From an uncultured Bacteroidales bacterium (GTDB lineage: Bacteria > Bacteroidota > Bacteroidia > Bacteroidales > Bacteroidaceae), in assembly GCA_902798705.1 (NCBI GenBank), contig CADBXS010000009.1:1-59005 (forward strand): DNA of 59,005 nucleotides, read 5' to 3'. This document shows positions 34,596 through 43,573 of this stretch, piece by piece. How positions within the stretch are numbered: the stretch's first letter is position 1; every line of letters begins with the position of its first letter. The notes below the pieces were generated by a model that saw nothing but the letters and a program-made list of their open reading frames with translations, was not told where the DNA came from and did no database searches. The translations under genes were made by a program, and so were the position numbers.

Positions 34596-34657
34596 ATATT
34601 AAGTCGTTTATATGCGTTAATTTCGTTGTTTAAAACCTTAGGTAATTTCCGCTGTTT

Positions 34658-37600
34658 TTAGAATGTTACGTTGACTCCAATCATGAAGTTGCGAGTAGAT
34701 GGTGTGTTGTAGCCCACGATAGGCATTCTGTGCTTGCCAGAGTACTCACCGTATGCCACGGCTGTGTTCTCGTTAGCCCAAGAGTTGGTCTCTGGGTCGA
34801 GTCCGCTTTCGTTGTTGAATGGCGAGAAGAGTACGAATGGGTTCTGCACGGTAGCGTAAAGGCGCAGACGGCTGATGCCGAAGTCCTTGATGGCTCTCAG
34901 ATTGGTGAAGTTGTAGCCGAGGGTGATGGCACGAATCTTGAGGTAGCCAGCATCGAAGTAACCAAGGGTTGAACCATACTTAGGGTTATCACTGCTTGTG
35001 ATACCACCTGGCTTTGGATACTTGGCACCTGTGTTGTCCTCAGTCCAGTAATCCACATCAATCTGTCCGCGACGGCCAGTCAGCAAGTTCAGATAACCGT
35101 TCGAAGAGTGGATGGCGCTGATGAGCTTACCACCAATCTGGAAGGCACCAATCATGGTCAGGTCGAAGCCCTTGTAGCCAACGGTTGTATGGAAACCACC
35201 GAGGAGCTTAGGCTCCATGCTCATGATGCGGCGGTCCTTGGCACCGATTTCACGTGTTGGCACACCATTCTCGTCGAGCACATCGTCGTTGTACTTCACC
35301 TTAATCATACCCAAGTTTCCACCTGGCTCCAGGATTGCAAAGTTTGTGGTTTTGTTACCGTTTTTATCAGTAACCTCATAAACATCTTCTGCATTCCAAA
35401 GTCCGTCGTACTCATAGTCGTAGATAACATCGATAGGATGGCCTACGAACCAGCGGTTAGCTTCATCTGGAGCAGGATTGCCGTTCTCGTCGAGCGCACC
35501 CGTCAGTTTGGTCAGCTTGTTGCGGTTAGCATAGAGGTTGATACCTGCATCCCAGTGCCATCCGTTCTTGTTGTCGATGATGATGCCGTTGAGGGTGAAT
35601 TCGAAACCCTTGTTCTCGGTGTTACCGATGTTACCCGTGTAGCTGCTCACACCCGAGGTACTTGGCATGGATACATCGAGCAGGATGTCGTTAGTCTTCT
35701 GAGTGTAGTACTCAATCGAACCGCTCAGTCGTCCGTTGAAGAACGAGAAGTCGAGACCGAAGTTCCAAGTCTTGCTGAACTCCCAGCCCAACTCAGGGTT
35801 AGGAAGTGCGTTTACATAGTAACCAGCCTTGTAGTTTGTGCCGTTACCGAAGTTGTAGTTGCGAACAGCCAAACCACCAAGAGTAGAATAAGGATTGATA
35901 CTCTGGTTAGATGTTTCACCGTAACCAATGCGCAGCTTCAGGTTGTCAATCCAAGTGAGGTTCTCCATGAACGACTCACGGGCGATGTTCCAACCTGCAG
36001 AGATAGCTGGATAAGTGTGCCACTGATGACCCTTTGCCAAGCGGGAAGATGCATCGGAACGAAGGGCGAGTGAAAGCATGTACTTGTTGTCGTAGCTGTA
36101 CATCACACGACCCATCCACGATATCAAGCCGCTCTGCCAATAGTTGTAGTTGTTGAGGTTAGACTGACCTGTTGCCTTGTCGAGTGCATAGTACTGGAAG
36201 TAGTCAGCAGGAATGTTCTGTGCAGAAGCACCAGTCGATTCGTAAGTTGTCTGCTCAGCAGAGTACATGCCTACTACGTTGATGTTGTGCACATCAGCGA
36301 AGGTGCGGTCGAAGTTGATGAGGTTCTCAACAGTCCAGTTGCGAGTCTGGTTCTCAGAGATGCCACCGCCGTTCACAGCGTTAGGATCCTTGTTGTTCAC
36401 ACCCGTACCTGTGAAGTTGCCACCCTTCGAGCTGCGGAAGTTCAAACCTACATTGATGCGGTAAGACAAACCTTCCACCCATGGGCAAGTCACTTCGCCG
36501 AAGAAAGTGTTATATGAACCAATACCCTTGTTTTCGTTCAGCCAAACATTCTTGTCGCGCTTCACGGTTTCCTTTGTCACTACAGCCTGGTCGTCAGCAG
36601 GAAGAGCCACGTAGCGCTTCAGGTTGCCATCCTTGTCGTATGGACTGGCCAGTGGGCTCTTGCTCAATATGCCGTACATGTCGTTCACGCCCTCTGTCAT
36701 GCGATAGCTGTTGTTCGTGGTCAGACCGAAGCGGAACCACTTGCCCACCTTCTGGTCGAAGTTACCACGTACGCTCACGCGGTCGTAGCCTTCAGTAGGA
36801 ACTACCGACTCGTCGTGATAGTAACCAGCACCGAAGCTGTAGCTACCACCATTGGTGCCACCAGCAACAGAAACATCGTGGCTATGACCTACACCCGTCT
36901 GGTAGTACAAATCCTGCCAGTCGGTGTTCGTATCGTCGCTTTCATCCTCTGAGTTCTTATACAAGTTTGCGTACTTGCGGAACTTCGAGAATGTAGGACC
37001 ATCCATCATAGGATACTTATGGAATACCTTTTTGAAGCTAACATAGCCGTTGTAAGTCACCTTGGCAGGAGAACCCATAGCACCCTTCTCAGTAGTGATG
37101 ATGATGACACCATTGGCACCACGAGAACCGTAGATGGCAGTTGCAGAAGCATCCTTCAAGATGTCCATCGACTTGATGTCAGTTGGGTTGATATCAGAGA
37201 GCTGTCCCATGAATGGGATTCCATCGAGGACGATGAGAGGGTCGTTCGATGCCGACAGCGAGCGCTGACCACGGATGCGAATCTGCATCTCAGCACCTGG
37301 CTTCGAAGAGGTCTGTGTCATCAGCACACCAGCAACACGGCCCTGCAGAGCCTGTGCAGCGTTGGTAGCTGCAATCTGGTTCAGTTGCTCACCACCGACG
37401 TTCACCACCGAACCGGTAACTGCCTCACGGCGCTGTGTACCGTAACCGATGACCACCACGTCGTTCAGCGTAGTGTTGTCCTCCACCAGCGTGATGATAA
37501 TGTTCTGACGGCCCTGCACATTCACGCGCTGAGTGACATAACCGATGCACGACACCTCGAGCTGGGCGTTGCGCTGAGTTTCAATGCTGAATTGTCCGTT

Positions 37601-37780
37601 CACGTCGGTAACACAACCCGTCTGCGTGCCTATCACACGAATCGCAGCAGCGATAACCGGTTCACCGACCTCATCTTTCACCGTTCCCTTCACGACGCTC
37701 TGAGCCAATGCTCCCAGAGGGAACAAACAGAGCAGGAACAGCAACACTAAAGGCTTTTCCAATGATTTAAATGTTCTCAT
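34658..37780 (-). CDS. SusC/RagA-type TonB-linked outer-membrane transporter
   Basis: 1040 residues with a signal peptide (LVLLFLLCLFPLGALAQ). A carboxypeptidase-regulatory-like domain (about 26-105) is followed by a TonB plug with GSRGANGVIIITT and a long beta-barrel with terminal aromatic GVNVTF. It imports oligosaccharides using TonB energy together with SusD. With the neighbouring GH127 it suggests arabinose-containing glycans as substrate (inference). No susE/F, HTCS or ECF regulator adjoins it directly. Confidence 0.95.
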   Translation of the reverse strand: MRTFKSLEKPLVLLFLLCLFPLGALAQSVVKGTVKDEVGEPVIAAAIRVIGTQTGCVTDVNGQFSIETQRNAQLEVSCIGYVTQRVNVQGRQNIIITLVEDNTTLNDVVVIGYGTQRREAVTGSVVNVGGEQLNQIAATNAAQALQGRVAGVLMTQTSSKPGAEMQIRIRGQRSLSASNDPLIVLDGIPFMGQLSDINPTDIKSMDILKDASATAIYGSRGANGVIIITTEKGAMGSPAKVTYNGYVSFKKVFHKYPMMDGPTFSKFRKYANLYKNSEDESDDTNTDWQDLYYQTGVGHSHDVSVAGGTNGGSYSFGAGYYHDESVVPTEGYDRVSVRGNFDQKVGKWFRFGLTTNNSYRMTEGVNDMYGILSKSPLASPYDKDGNLKRYVALPADDQAVVTKETVKRDKNVWLNENKGIGSYNTFFGEVTCPWVEGLSYRINVGLNFRSSKGGNFTGTGVNNKDPNAVNGGGISENQTRNWTVENLINFDRTFADVHNINVVGMYSAEQTTYESTGASAQNIPADYFQYYALDKATGQSNLNNYNYWQSGLISWMGRVMYSYDNKYMLSLALRSDASSRLAKGHQWHTYPAISAGWNIARESFMENLTWIDNLKLRIGYGETSNQSINPYSTLGGLAVRNYNFGNGTNYKAGYYVNALPNPELGWEFSKTWNFGLDFSFFNGRLSGSIEYYTQKTNDILLDVSMPSTSGVSSYTGNIGNTENKGFEFTLNGIIIDNKNGWHWDAGINLYANRNKLTKLTGALDENGNPAPDEANRWFVGHPIDVIYDYEYDGLWNAEDVYEVTDKNGNKTTNFAILEPGGNLGMIKVKYNDDVLDENGVPTREIGAKDRRIMSMEPKLLGGFHTTVGYKGFDLTMIGAFQIGGKLISAIHSSNGYLNLLTGRRGQIDVDYWTEDNTGAKYPKPGGITSSDNPKYGSTLGYFDAGYLKIRAITLGYNFTNLRAIKDFGISRLRLYATVQNPFVLFSPFNNESGLDPETNSWANENTAVAYGEYSGKHRMPIVGYNTPSTRNFMIGVNVTF

Positions 37781-38335
37781 AGAAGTTAATTAATTGAATT
37801 AAAAATACATCCACACTATCCCCAAAACGCCTTTTTGAGAATAAAAGTACAGATTTCGGCTGCAAATATAAAAAACATTTCTTAAACTTAATTACAAATT
37901 CTTCAATATTTTTGTTTCTTTTTGTCAAAAGCATGTTTTAAAACATCTTTTTGTATGTATGATCGTATGAAAAAAACGAACTGAAAGACTTCGAATGTAC
38001 TGGCACTCTTCTTAGATAGAACCGAACCTTAGAGTTCGGCGAAAGCCAATCATTCCCTTAAAATCCTGTGGTTTAATATCACACTTGCGAAAGTTGAGTT
38101 ATTTCAGTTGTCTTTGAAAAGCATTTTTCCTAACATTTGCCTTGCATCTCTGTCCGCATCCATGCCACAATGCAACACAGAAAACCTACCACTCGTCTTC
38201 ACGACGAATGGCAGGATGTGCGCGCCTTGTCATTATTCATATTAACTAATTTCATATTAACTAATCTTCTTATGAAGTTTCATCTTTACACTTCTTTCTA
38301 TCATCTTTCAGGTAATTCTGTTTGTTGGAGTTGGG
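37781..38335. other. 555-base gap upstream of susC
   Basis: It holds a minus-strand TATATTTG box (plus 37863-37870), an inverted fragment of the family A right end (about 37988-38013, CTTCGAATGTACTGG), a hairpin-like ACCGAACCTTAGAGTTCGGC block (about 38020-38040), and a tandem TTCATATTAACTAAT pair (about 38233-38263). No credible ORF is seen. Confidence 0.5.
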
Positions 38336-38770
38336 TTAGTCATGCATGTTGTGACTTGCTGCTAAGAGGTCGTAGCGGATGTTGTCTTCGAGGACTGACA
38401 CGCCGATTTTTCTGGGCTCTTCGTTGGCGGGCTGAGATGATGTCGAGGTGGAATGTAGATGCAGAGCGTCAGGGGAGGTGGTTCGATAGACGGTGTCGTG
38501 CACTACCTCGCGCAGATAGATAGTGTCTGTGATGGTTTGGGCTGTCAAGTCGTGTGGCGTATCTGCATGTGGTGTAGGGCGCAGGCAGTAGCCAAGGATG
38601 AAACTGACGACGCAGGCGGCTGGAAGGGCAATGTACCAGGCGATGCGACGACGTGACGATTTCCAAGGACGTACATGCAGTTGGCTGTTGTCCTCTTCGC
38701 GTATGCTTCGTGCTATGGCGATGATGTCGTCGTTGCTCATATTCTCGGGATGTTGTGGATGTGTGGTCAT
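38336..38770 (-). CDS. Probable anti-sigma factor, single membrane helix
   Basis: 144 residues: a short N-terminal cytoplasmic segment (NMSNDDIIAIARSIREED), one helix at about residues 46-66 (IAWYIALPAACVVSFILGYC) and a periplasmic tail rich in Thr/Ser/His. It overlaps the upstream ECF sigma gene by four bases. The role is inferred from position and topology; no zinc anti-sigma motif is visible. Confidence 0.65.
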   Translation of the reverse strand: MTTHPQHPENMSNDDIIAIARSIREEDNSQLHVRPWKSSRRRIAWYIALPAACVVSFILGYCLRPTPHADTPHDLTAQTITDTIYLREVVHDTVYRTTSPDALHLHSTSTSSQPANEEPRKIGVSVLEDNIRYDLLAASHNMHD

Positions 38771-39333
38771 AGGTCTGCAAGTTTTTGACGGATGATGTTG
38801 AGTGTCTTATAGATTCTTGATTTCACGGTACCTTCTGGCAGATGCTCAATCTGGGCAATTTGGGAGAAGGTGAGTTCTTCTTCGTAGTGGAGGGAGAAGA
38901 GCAGATGGAGTGGTGGCGGTATGGACTGGAGTGCTTTTCGCACAGCATCCCGCTGTTGCTCTTGTGTCAGCCTCACTTCCACTTCTTCCTCTGTGAGTGG
39001 TTCGGCATCGAGGGTGGCGAGGAAACGAGTGATGTGGTCGTTGTGGCGATAGGTGTTCTTGCACAGGTTGTAGGCGATGCTGAAGAACCATGTGGCTACG
39101 TTGCTGCCCTCTGCATAGTTGTCTTTGGCTTCATACGCACGGAGGAACACGTCGTGAGTGAGGTCTGCCGCCGCTTCATCGTCGCCTCCCAACTGTCTAA
39201 AGAAGAAGCCTTGCAAGCGTCGTGCATAGCGTCGGTAAAGTTCTTCGAATGCTGCATCATTGCCATGACTCGCACGCTTCATCAGTTCTTCGTCGGTCAT
39301 TTGTCGATAGGATTTGAACAGATGGATGCTCAT
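38767..39333 (-). CDS. ECF-family RNA polymerase sigma factor
   Basis: 188 residues. Region 2 (AAFEELYRRYARRLQGFFFR, DLTHDVFLRAYEA, NVATWFFSIAYNLCKNTYR) and region 4 (LHLLFSLHYEEELTFSQIAQ, LPEGTVKSRIYKTLNIIRQK) are both complete. It overlaps the lipoprotein gene upstream and the anti-sigma-like gene downstream by four bases each, so all three are translationally coupled. The regulon is unknown. Confidence 0.93.
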   Translation of the reverse strand: MSIHLFKSYRQMTDEELMKRASHGNDAAFEELYRRYARRLQGFFFRQLGGDDEAAADLTHDVFLRAYEAKDNYAEGSNVATWFFSIAYNLCKNTYRHNDHITRFLATLDAEPLTEEEVEVRLTQEQQRDAVRKALQSIPPPLHLLFSLHYEEELTFSQIAQIEHLPEGTVKSRIYKTLNIIRQKLADL

Positions 39334-40583
39334 GGGGCTGTGGATGTTGTCGCCTCAAAGTAAGGGCGGATTTCTGATTCCAAACTGCTGAGACTCTCTC
39401 TGTTATAGACTTTTCGCCAGCGGTCGATGGTCTTGAGCAACAGACCGCTCAACCAATGGCAGCGCTGGGGATTGTACTTCTGATAATGGGGCAGGATGCC
39501 TTGCAGGAGAACAATGGTTCGGTATGCACAATCGGTGGCATCGGACCAGTAATGCTCGTTATCCCTCAGAGGAGAGAAAGGAAGGTAGAGATAGTCGAGT
39601 TGATAGCGTTCTTCCACATTGCGACAGGTGGCAGCAATGTTGTCGTATGGCTCGGATGAATAGCGCAGGAGCAATCCCTCGTTGTAGAGATTTTTCAGCA
39701 TTTCCTTTGACACTTTCGACGCTAATCGCTTATTATTTATCCAACTATCGAAAGATGAGATGTAAACAGGGCGCTGACTATGTTCGGCTATCCAATCCAC
39801 CATCATTAGTGCCCGAGTAGCAAAATAGATACTGGGATTGTCCGTGTCCATTTGAACGGTCTCAGCCCAGTTCTCATCGGGGAATGGAACACCACATAAT
39901 TTCCAGATGTGGGCCCAATCGTCATTTTCGTTAACCAGTATCTTGTCGCGATGCATTCCGAAAACCAGTTGAATCATCTTCTTAGGAACAATTTCGTGCT
40001 CAGTTTGAGCATAGTAGATGCCTCCTTCTTCCATGCCTTGCATTTCGTTGTAATGATAATAGAGGATATCGGGCGACATCAATCCGCTCTCGTAGTATCG
40101 AGTCAGCATGTCCTTCAGCCGTTTTTGGTCTTTGTCGCACAGATAACAGCACCATATCTCGTAATCCTCTTTCAGGGGTTGCTCAGGCATGCGCTTCATG
40201 GCTTCCTCGGCGTACTTCTTAATCTTGGTGTATTCAATCGCTGTTTCCATTGCCAAGAGGTAGTACGTGTAAGTGTTGGGGATGGCCTTCTCGACTTGCT
40301 GCATGAATTCCTTCCGCTCGTAATCAAAATCTTTTGGCTTGTGCCAAATCATGTGCCTGGTTTTCGCATCATATAGATTCCTCCACCCCATCTCGTCCTT
40401 GGGATGCTTCTCCACGTATGCCTCCCACTTCTGGAGTCTCTTCAAGCTGGAAATGGAATCACTCATATTCCACGATTCTATTTTTGCGCCTTCCGTTTCC
40501 TGATTCTGGCTCTTCGACTGAGGTTGGCACGAATACAACAGCCCAGCCACAATCCCTGCGATAACTAATACTTTTTTCATCAT
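39330..40583 (-). CDS. Predicted lipoprotein, first gene of the ECF sigma operon
   Basis: 417 residues; signal VLVIAGIVAGLLYSC predicts lipid attachment at about Cys19. The remainder is mixed alpha-helical with many Trp/Tyr residues and TPR-like spacing (WEAYVEKHPKDEMGWRNLYD, YYLLAMETAIEYTKIKKYAE). I do not recognise the family. Coupling to the sigma factor suggests it takes part in sensing or is a target of the system (inference). A minus-strand TATTTTTG box lies at plus 40690-40697. Confidence 0.75.
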   Translation of the reverse strand: MMKKVLVIAGIVAGLLYSCQPQSKSQNQETEGAKIESWNMSDSISSLKRLQKWEAYVEKHPKDEMGWRNLYDAKTRHMIWHKPKDFDYERKEFMQQVEKAIPNTYTYYLLAMETAIEYTKIKKYAEEAMKRMPEQPLKEDYEIWCCYLCDKDQKRLKDMLTRYYESGLMSPDILYYHYNEMQGMEEGGIYYAQTEHEIVPKKMIQLVFGMHRDKILVNENDDWAHIWKLCGVPFPDENWAETVQMDTDNPSIYFATRALMMVDWIAEHSQRPVYISSFDSWINNKRLASKVSKEMLKNLYNEGLLLRYSSEPYDNIAATCRNVEERYQLDYLYLPFSPLRDNEHYWSDATDCAYRTIVLLQGILPHYQKYNPQRCHWLSGLLLKTIDRWRKVYNRESLSSLESEIRPYFEATTSTAP

Positions 40584-40745
40584 GTTCTTTGTTTGTTTTG
40601 TTGAGAGTCCCCCACCCTATCGGATGGGAGCTTTCTGAAACAGCATACACTTCAGAAATGAGAAAGTTTTCCAAACGACAAATTTTTTGCAAAAATATGT
40701 ATTTTGTATCTGAAAAAAAACGTTGTTTTATGAAAAGTATTATAG

Positions 40746-40930
40746 GTTAGCCTCCTAAAATCGACGCAACATTCACCCAAACATCCTTCGCATGAGGAAA
40801 AATCTATATGGAAAACTTTTCCATGTACGCGGATAAGTTCTCCGTTTACACGGAAAGGTTTTCCATTTACACGGAAAAGCCTTCCATTGAGTTTTTTCCT
40901 CATCGTTGCTGTTTTCAGTTTGGAAACACG
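40746..40930. repeat. Family D element, copy 2
   Basis: In the 561-base gap upstream of the lipoprotein gene. Units GGAAAACTTTTCC (40810), GGATAAGTTCTCC (40831), GGAAAGGTTTTCC (40852) and GGAAAAGCCTTCC (40873) sit at exact 21-base intervals with spacers ATGTACGC, GTTTACAC and ATTTACAC. Left flank AAAATCGACGCAAC and right flank GCTGTTTTCAGTTTGGAAAC match copy 1. Confidence 0.85.
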
Positions 40931-40984
40931 AATAGTTTGTGAATAAGCCGTCAAGGAAATATGACAAATAGAGGATTTACGAAT

Positions 40985-41075
40985 AATAGCTAACCTATAA
41001 TATTCATGAACATTATTATTGTTTCTGTAAAACACGAACCTTCAGCATTCGGCGATAGCCAAAGAACGGAAATGA
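40985..41075. repeat. CGCCGA/GTTCATGAATA module, copy 2, inverted
   Basis: TATTCATGAACATTATTATT and ACGAACCTTCAGCATTCGGC are reverse complements of the module beside family D copy 1 (20567-20640). Confidence 0.6.
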
Positions 41076-41144
41076 AAGAAATATTTTTTTTTCTACGTAT
41101 CTCTGCGCTTTCAGCATGAAATAAATTCGATGACAATCCATTTG

Positions 41145-43265
41145 TTAGAACTTCCATTGGAGTTGCAGCTGGAGGTCTTCGCGGTGGTTGTGGAGGATTT
41201 GGTCGAGGCCTGTGCCGATGGTGCTGCGGTTGAAGTAGCGGGTGCTACCTAGTTTGGTGATGAGCTGGAGACGATGGAGGATGGGGAGCTGAAGGAGGAG
41301 GGCTGTGCGGATACCTTCGTAGTAGAAACTGCGCATACCAAAGGTGTAGAGCAGACTGGGCTCGTAGGCATAGATGCGGGTGTCGTAATCTTCTGTGTTG
41401 AAATAGGTTAGGTTGATGGAGAGTGTTCCTCCCTTGATGGATTCATATTTGTTTTTCGGATGAATCCATTGGGTTGGGAATTTCCAGTTGAGGCTCTCCC
41501 CTACCCCATAGCCAAAACGGTTGCCTTCGGCATGGTTGCTCAGCATCGAGGCAAGCAGGAGGGTTTTCAGATGGATGTTCTCTGTGAGATTGATTTGGTG
41601 CTGGAGGCGGAGGCTTTGGTTGGTGTTGTAGCCCAGCTCCTTGTAGGTGTCCTTGGAGTTGTCGCTCGTCCATGTCAGGTCTTTCTGTTTCGACTTTAGT
41701 CGGTAGCGAACGGAAAGCGAATGTGTTTCACTAAACTGGTGCTGCACGAAGGCTGTGAAATCGAAGCCGTTGGATGCTTGGCTTACGCCGTATTTCAGCC
41801 AAGGAAAGTGCATGTAGTCGAAGTATACTTGCAGGAGTGTGCGACGAGAAAGATAGCGTTTCCAACCGAGGAAAAAACCTAATTCATTTTGTGGTTGTGC
41901 GTTTTCGCTGAAAGTCTTTCCGTTGATGCTCACATACTTAGCTCCGTAGTAACGCTGAATGAAGGTGATGGTGTTGCCTCGCCATTCGGTTTGAAGGGCA
42001 TTCAAGGTGGCCACTCCCCCACTCGACCCGCTGGCTGTTTCGCCACTCAGACGAAAGAGACGGGAGACGTAGGAGTATGCCAGGCTGTAGTTGGTGAAGT
42101 CGGTGCCTGTGGCGTTGTAGAGTCGATAGAGCGATGCTGCGGTGTCGTGCTTGGGTGCGAGAGGAACAGAGAAGTTGGTGTGGGAAACTGTGGCAGAGAG
42201 TCTCAACTGTTTCCATTGCCAATTTACGTTACCACCAAAATCCTGCTTACGCACGTTGCCCTTCTTGCTCTTTTCGAGGATGGTGCGGTGAAGCCCATCG
42301 GTCTTCAAACTGCTGATGCCCGACGAATCGCTGTTGAATGTGCCGTCGGCATTGCGCCGAGAATAGAAGGCTGTCAATCGAAGATTCTTGGTGAGTTTCA
42401 CGGTAGTGGCGATGCCACTGAAGTAACCGCTTTCCATCATGGATGAATGACCACGAATGCCTCTGTCCATTCGTGTTAAACTACTCAACATCATTAGTTT
42501 ACCAAAACTCGAAGAGCTATTCATGACTAATCCTGAACCAAAGGAAAGTCGGTAATTGCCAACCACCAAACGGTCGATGACGCTCAGGTTCTTTGCCAGC
42601 ACGTATGCAGAAAAATAGTCGATGCCCGATTCACCAGCATCCTTTTCCATCTGAATGCCAGCTTCCAGTTTGTTGAGTGTGCTGAAGCTGTAGCGAAGTG
42701 AATAGTAGGGCTGCGAACCTCGGTAGATTTTGTTGGGACTTTTGGCTAAGGTTTCTTCGCTGTAGTTGGCGAAACCCATCTTGGTGTAGAGAGGGATGTC
42801 GGTGCGGAGGGTGAGGTCGTTCTTGGAGTAGCGGATGGCTTCGGAAAGAGTGGGAGAGTGGAGGAGCAGTTCGCCAGCGTAGCAGAAGAGCTGCATGAGT
42901 CGGCGCGTCCAATAGTCGAAGGAACGGATGGCCATCAGTTCGCCCGTAGAAAGCAGTGGTTTGTGTTTTTCGATGTAAGTGAGCAGGTCAATGATTTGGA
43001 TGTCGTTGAGGAAGGGTAGTTCTCTTAGCTTTTCTTCATCCAAATCGTTCAGATTCAGTGGATTGCAATGAATTTCGTAGAGATCTTCCACCAACTCCTC
43101 ACTGAGCGTTTCGCTGTCGCCCGACTCGCCAAACAACTCCGTGAGGTTCTCCACGAAATCCGACCAGTCGGACGTGTCAGTTTCCTGGGCATGGAGTGGG
43201 GAAGTCCCTACTCCGAAAGCCAGCAGGAATAGCAATATGAGCAGATGAAAGAAACGTGTTTTCAT
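41145..43265 (-). CDS. Helix-hairpin-helix plus outer-membrane-barrel protein
   Basis: 706 residues with a signal peptide (FHLLILLFLLAFGVGTSPLHAQ). Residues about 60-130 contain ComEA-like helix-hairpin-helix repeats (NPLNLNDLDEEKLRELPFLN, LLSTGELMAI). The rest is rich in alternating aromatic strands ending in LQLQWKF, consistent with an outer-membrane barrel. This Bacteroidetes family is widespread but its function is not established; a role in DNA handling at the surface is speculative. Confidence 0.75.
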   Translation of the reverse strand: MKTRFFHLLILLFLLAFGVGTSPLHAQETDTSDWSDFVENLTELFGESGDSETLSEELVEDLYEIHCNPLNLNDLDEEKLRELPFLNDIQIIDLLTYIEKHKPLLSTGELMAIRSFDYWTRRLMQLFCYAGELLLHSPTLSEAIRYSKNDLTLRTDIPLYTKMGFANYSEETLAKSPNKIYRGSQPYYSLRYSFSTLNKLEAGIQMEKDAGESGIDYFSAYVLAKNLSVIDRLVVGNYRLSFGSGLVMNSSSSFGKLMMLSSLTRMDRGIRGHSSMMESGYFSGIATTVKLTKNLRLTAFYSRRNADGTFNSDSSGISSLKTDGLHRTILEKSKKGNVRKQDFGGNVNWQWKQLRLSATVSHTNFSVPLAPKHDTAASLYRLYNATGTDFTNYSLAYSYVSRLFRLSGETASGSSGGVATLNALQTEWRGNTITFIQRYYGAKYVSINGKTFSENAQPQNELGFFLGWKRYLSRRTLLQVYFDYMHFPWLKYGVSQASNGFDFTAFVQHQFSETHSLSVRYRLKSKQKDLTWTSDNSKDTYKELGYNTNQSLRLQHQINLTENIHLKTLLLASMLSNHAEGNRFGYGVGESLNWKFPTQWIHPKNKYESIKGGTLSINLTYFNTEDYDTRIYAYEPSLLYTFGMRSFYYEGIRTALLLQLPILHRLQLITKLGSTRYFNRSTIGTGLDQILHNHREDLQLQLQWKF

Positions 43266-43340
43266 CTCATATCGTTGTGTTATTATAATCGTTAAAAATT
43301 AACTTGGGATGATTTAGATCCATTCTTTTGTTTTTTTAGA

Positions 43341-43452
43341 ACCACGAATTACACAAATTAAACGAATTTATTTAAAATATTATTTAATCAAATTTCACGA
43401 ACAAAAATGCTAGCATTTTTCAAAAATTCGTTTAATTTGTGTAATTCGTGGT
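43341..43452. repeat. Nested palindrome, family B copy 4
   Basis: 112 bp: ACCACGAATTACACAAATTA on the left and TAATTTGTGTAATTCGTGGT on the right are exact complements, and AAAAATGCTAGCATTTTT (43403-43420) is the centre. It lies in the 308-base gap between the polA stop and the HHH gene start. Confidence 0.88.
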
Positions 43453-43535
43453 TGGTTATAATACCAACTTACTTTTCATTGTTACTTTAAGGCATAGAAA
43501 ATGATAATTTGCTATTATTATCAGTTCAAGGTAAG

Positions 43536-43568
43536 CACCCCTATCCCTCTCGGGGAGGGATGGGGTGA
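43536..43568. repeat. G-rich inverted repeat, family C copy 3
   Basis: CACCCCTATCCCTCTCGGGG and AGGGATGGGGTG pair. It lies immediately after the polA stop and could double as a terminator. Confidence 0.65.
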
Positions 43569-43573
43569 GTCTT

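Noticed and set aside
35108..36073. 321-residue plus-strand ORF within susC
   Set aside because: Antisense shadow of the SusC barrel region.
40652..41035. Minus-strand ORF with NGKPFRVNG heptads as a real gene
   Set aside because: It spans the family D repeat; the ATG is missing in the other copy and no promoter precedes it. Kept as an alternative reading only.
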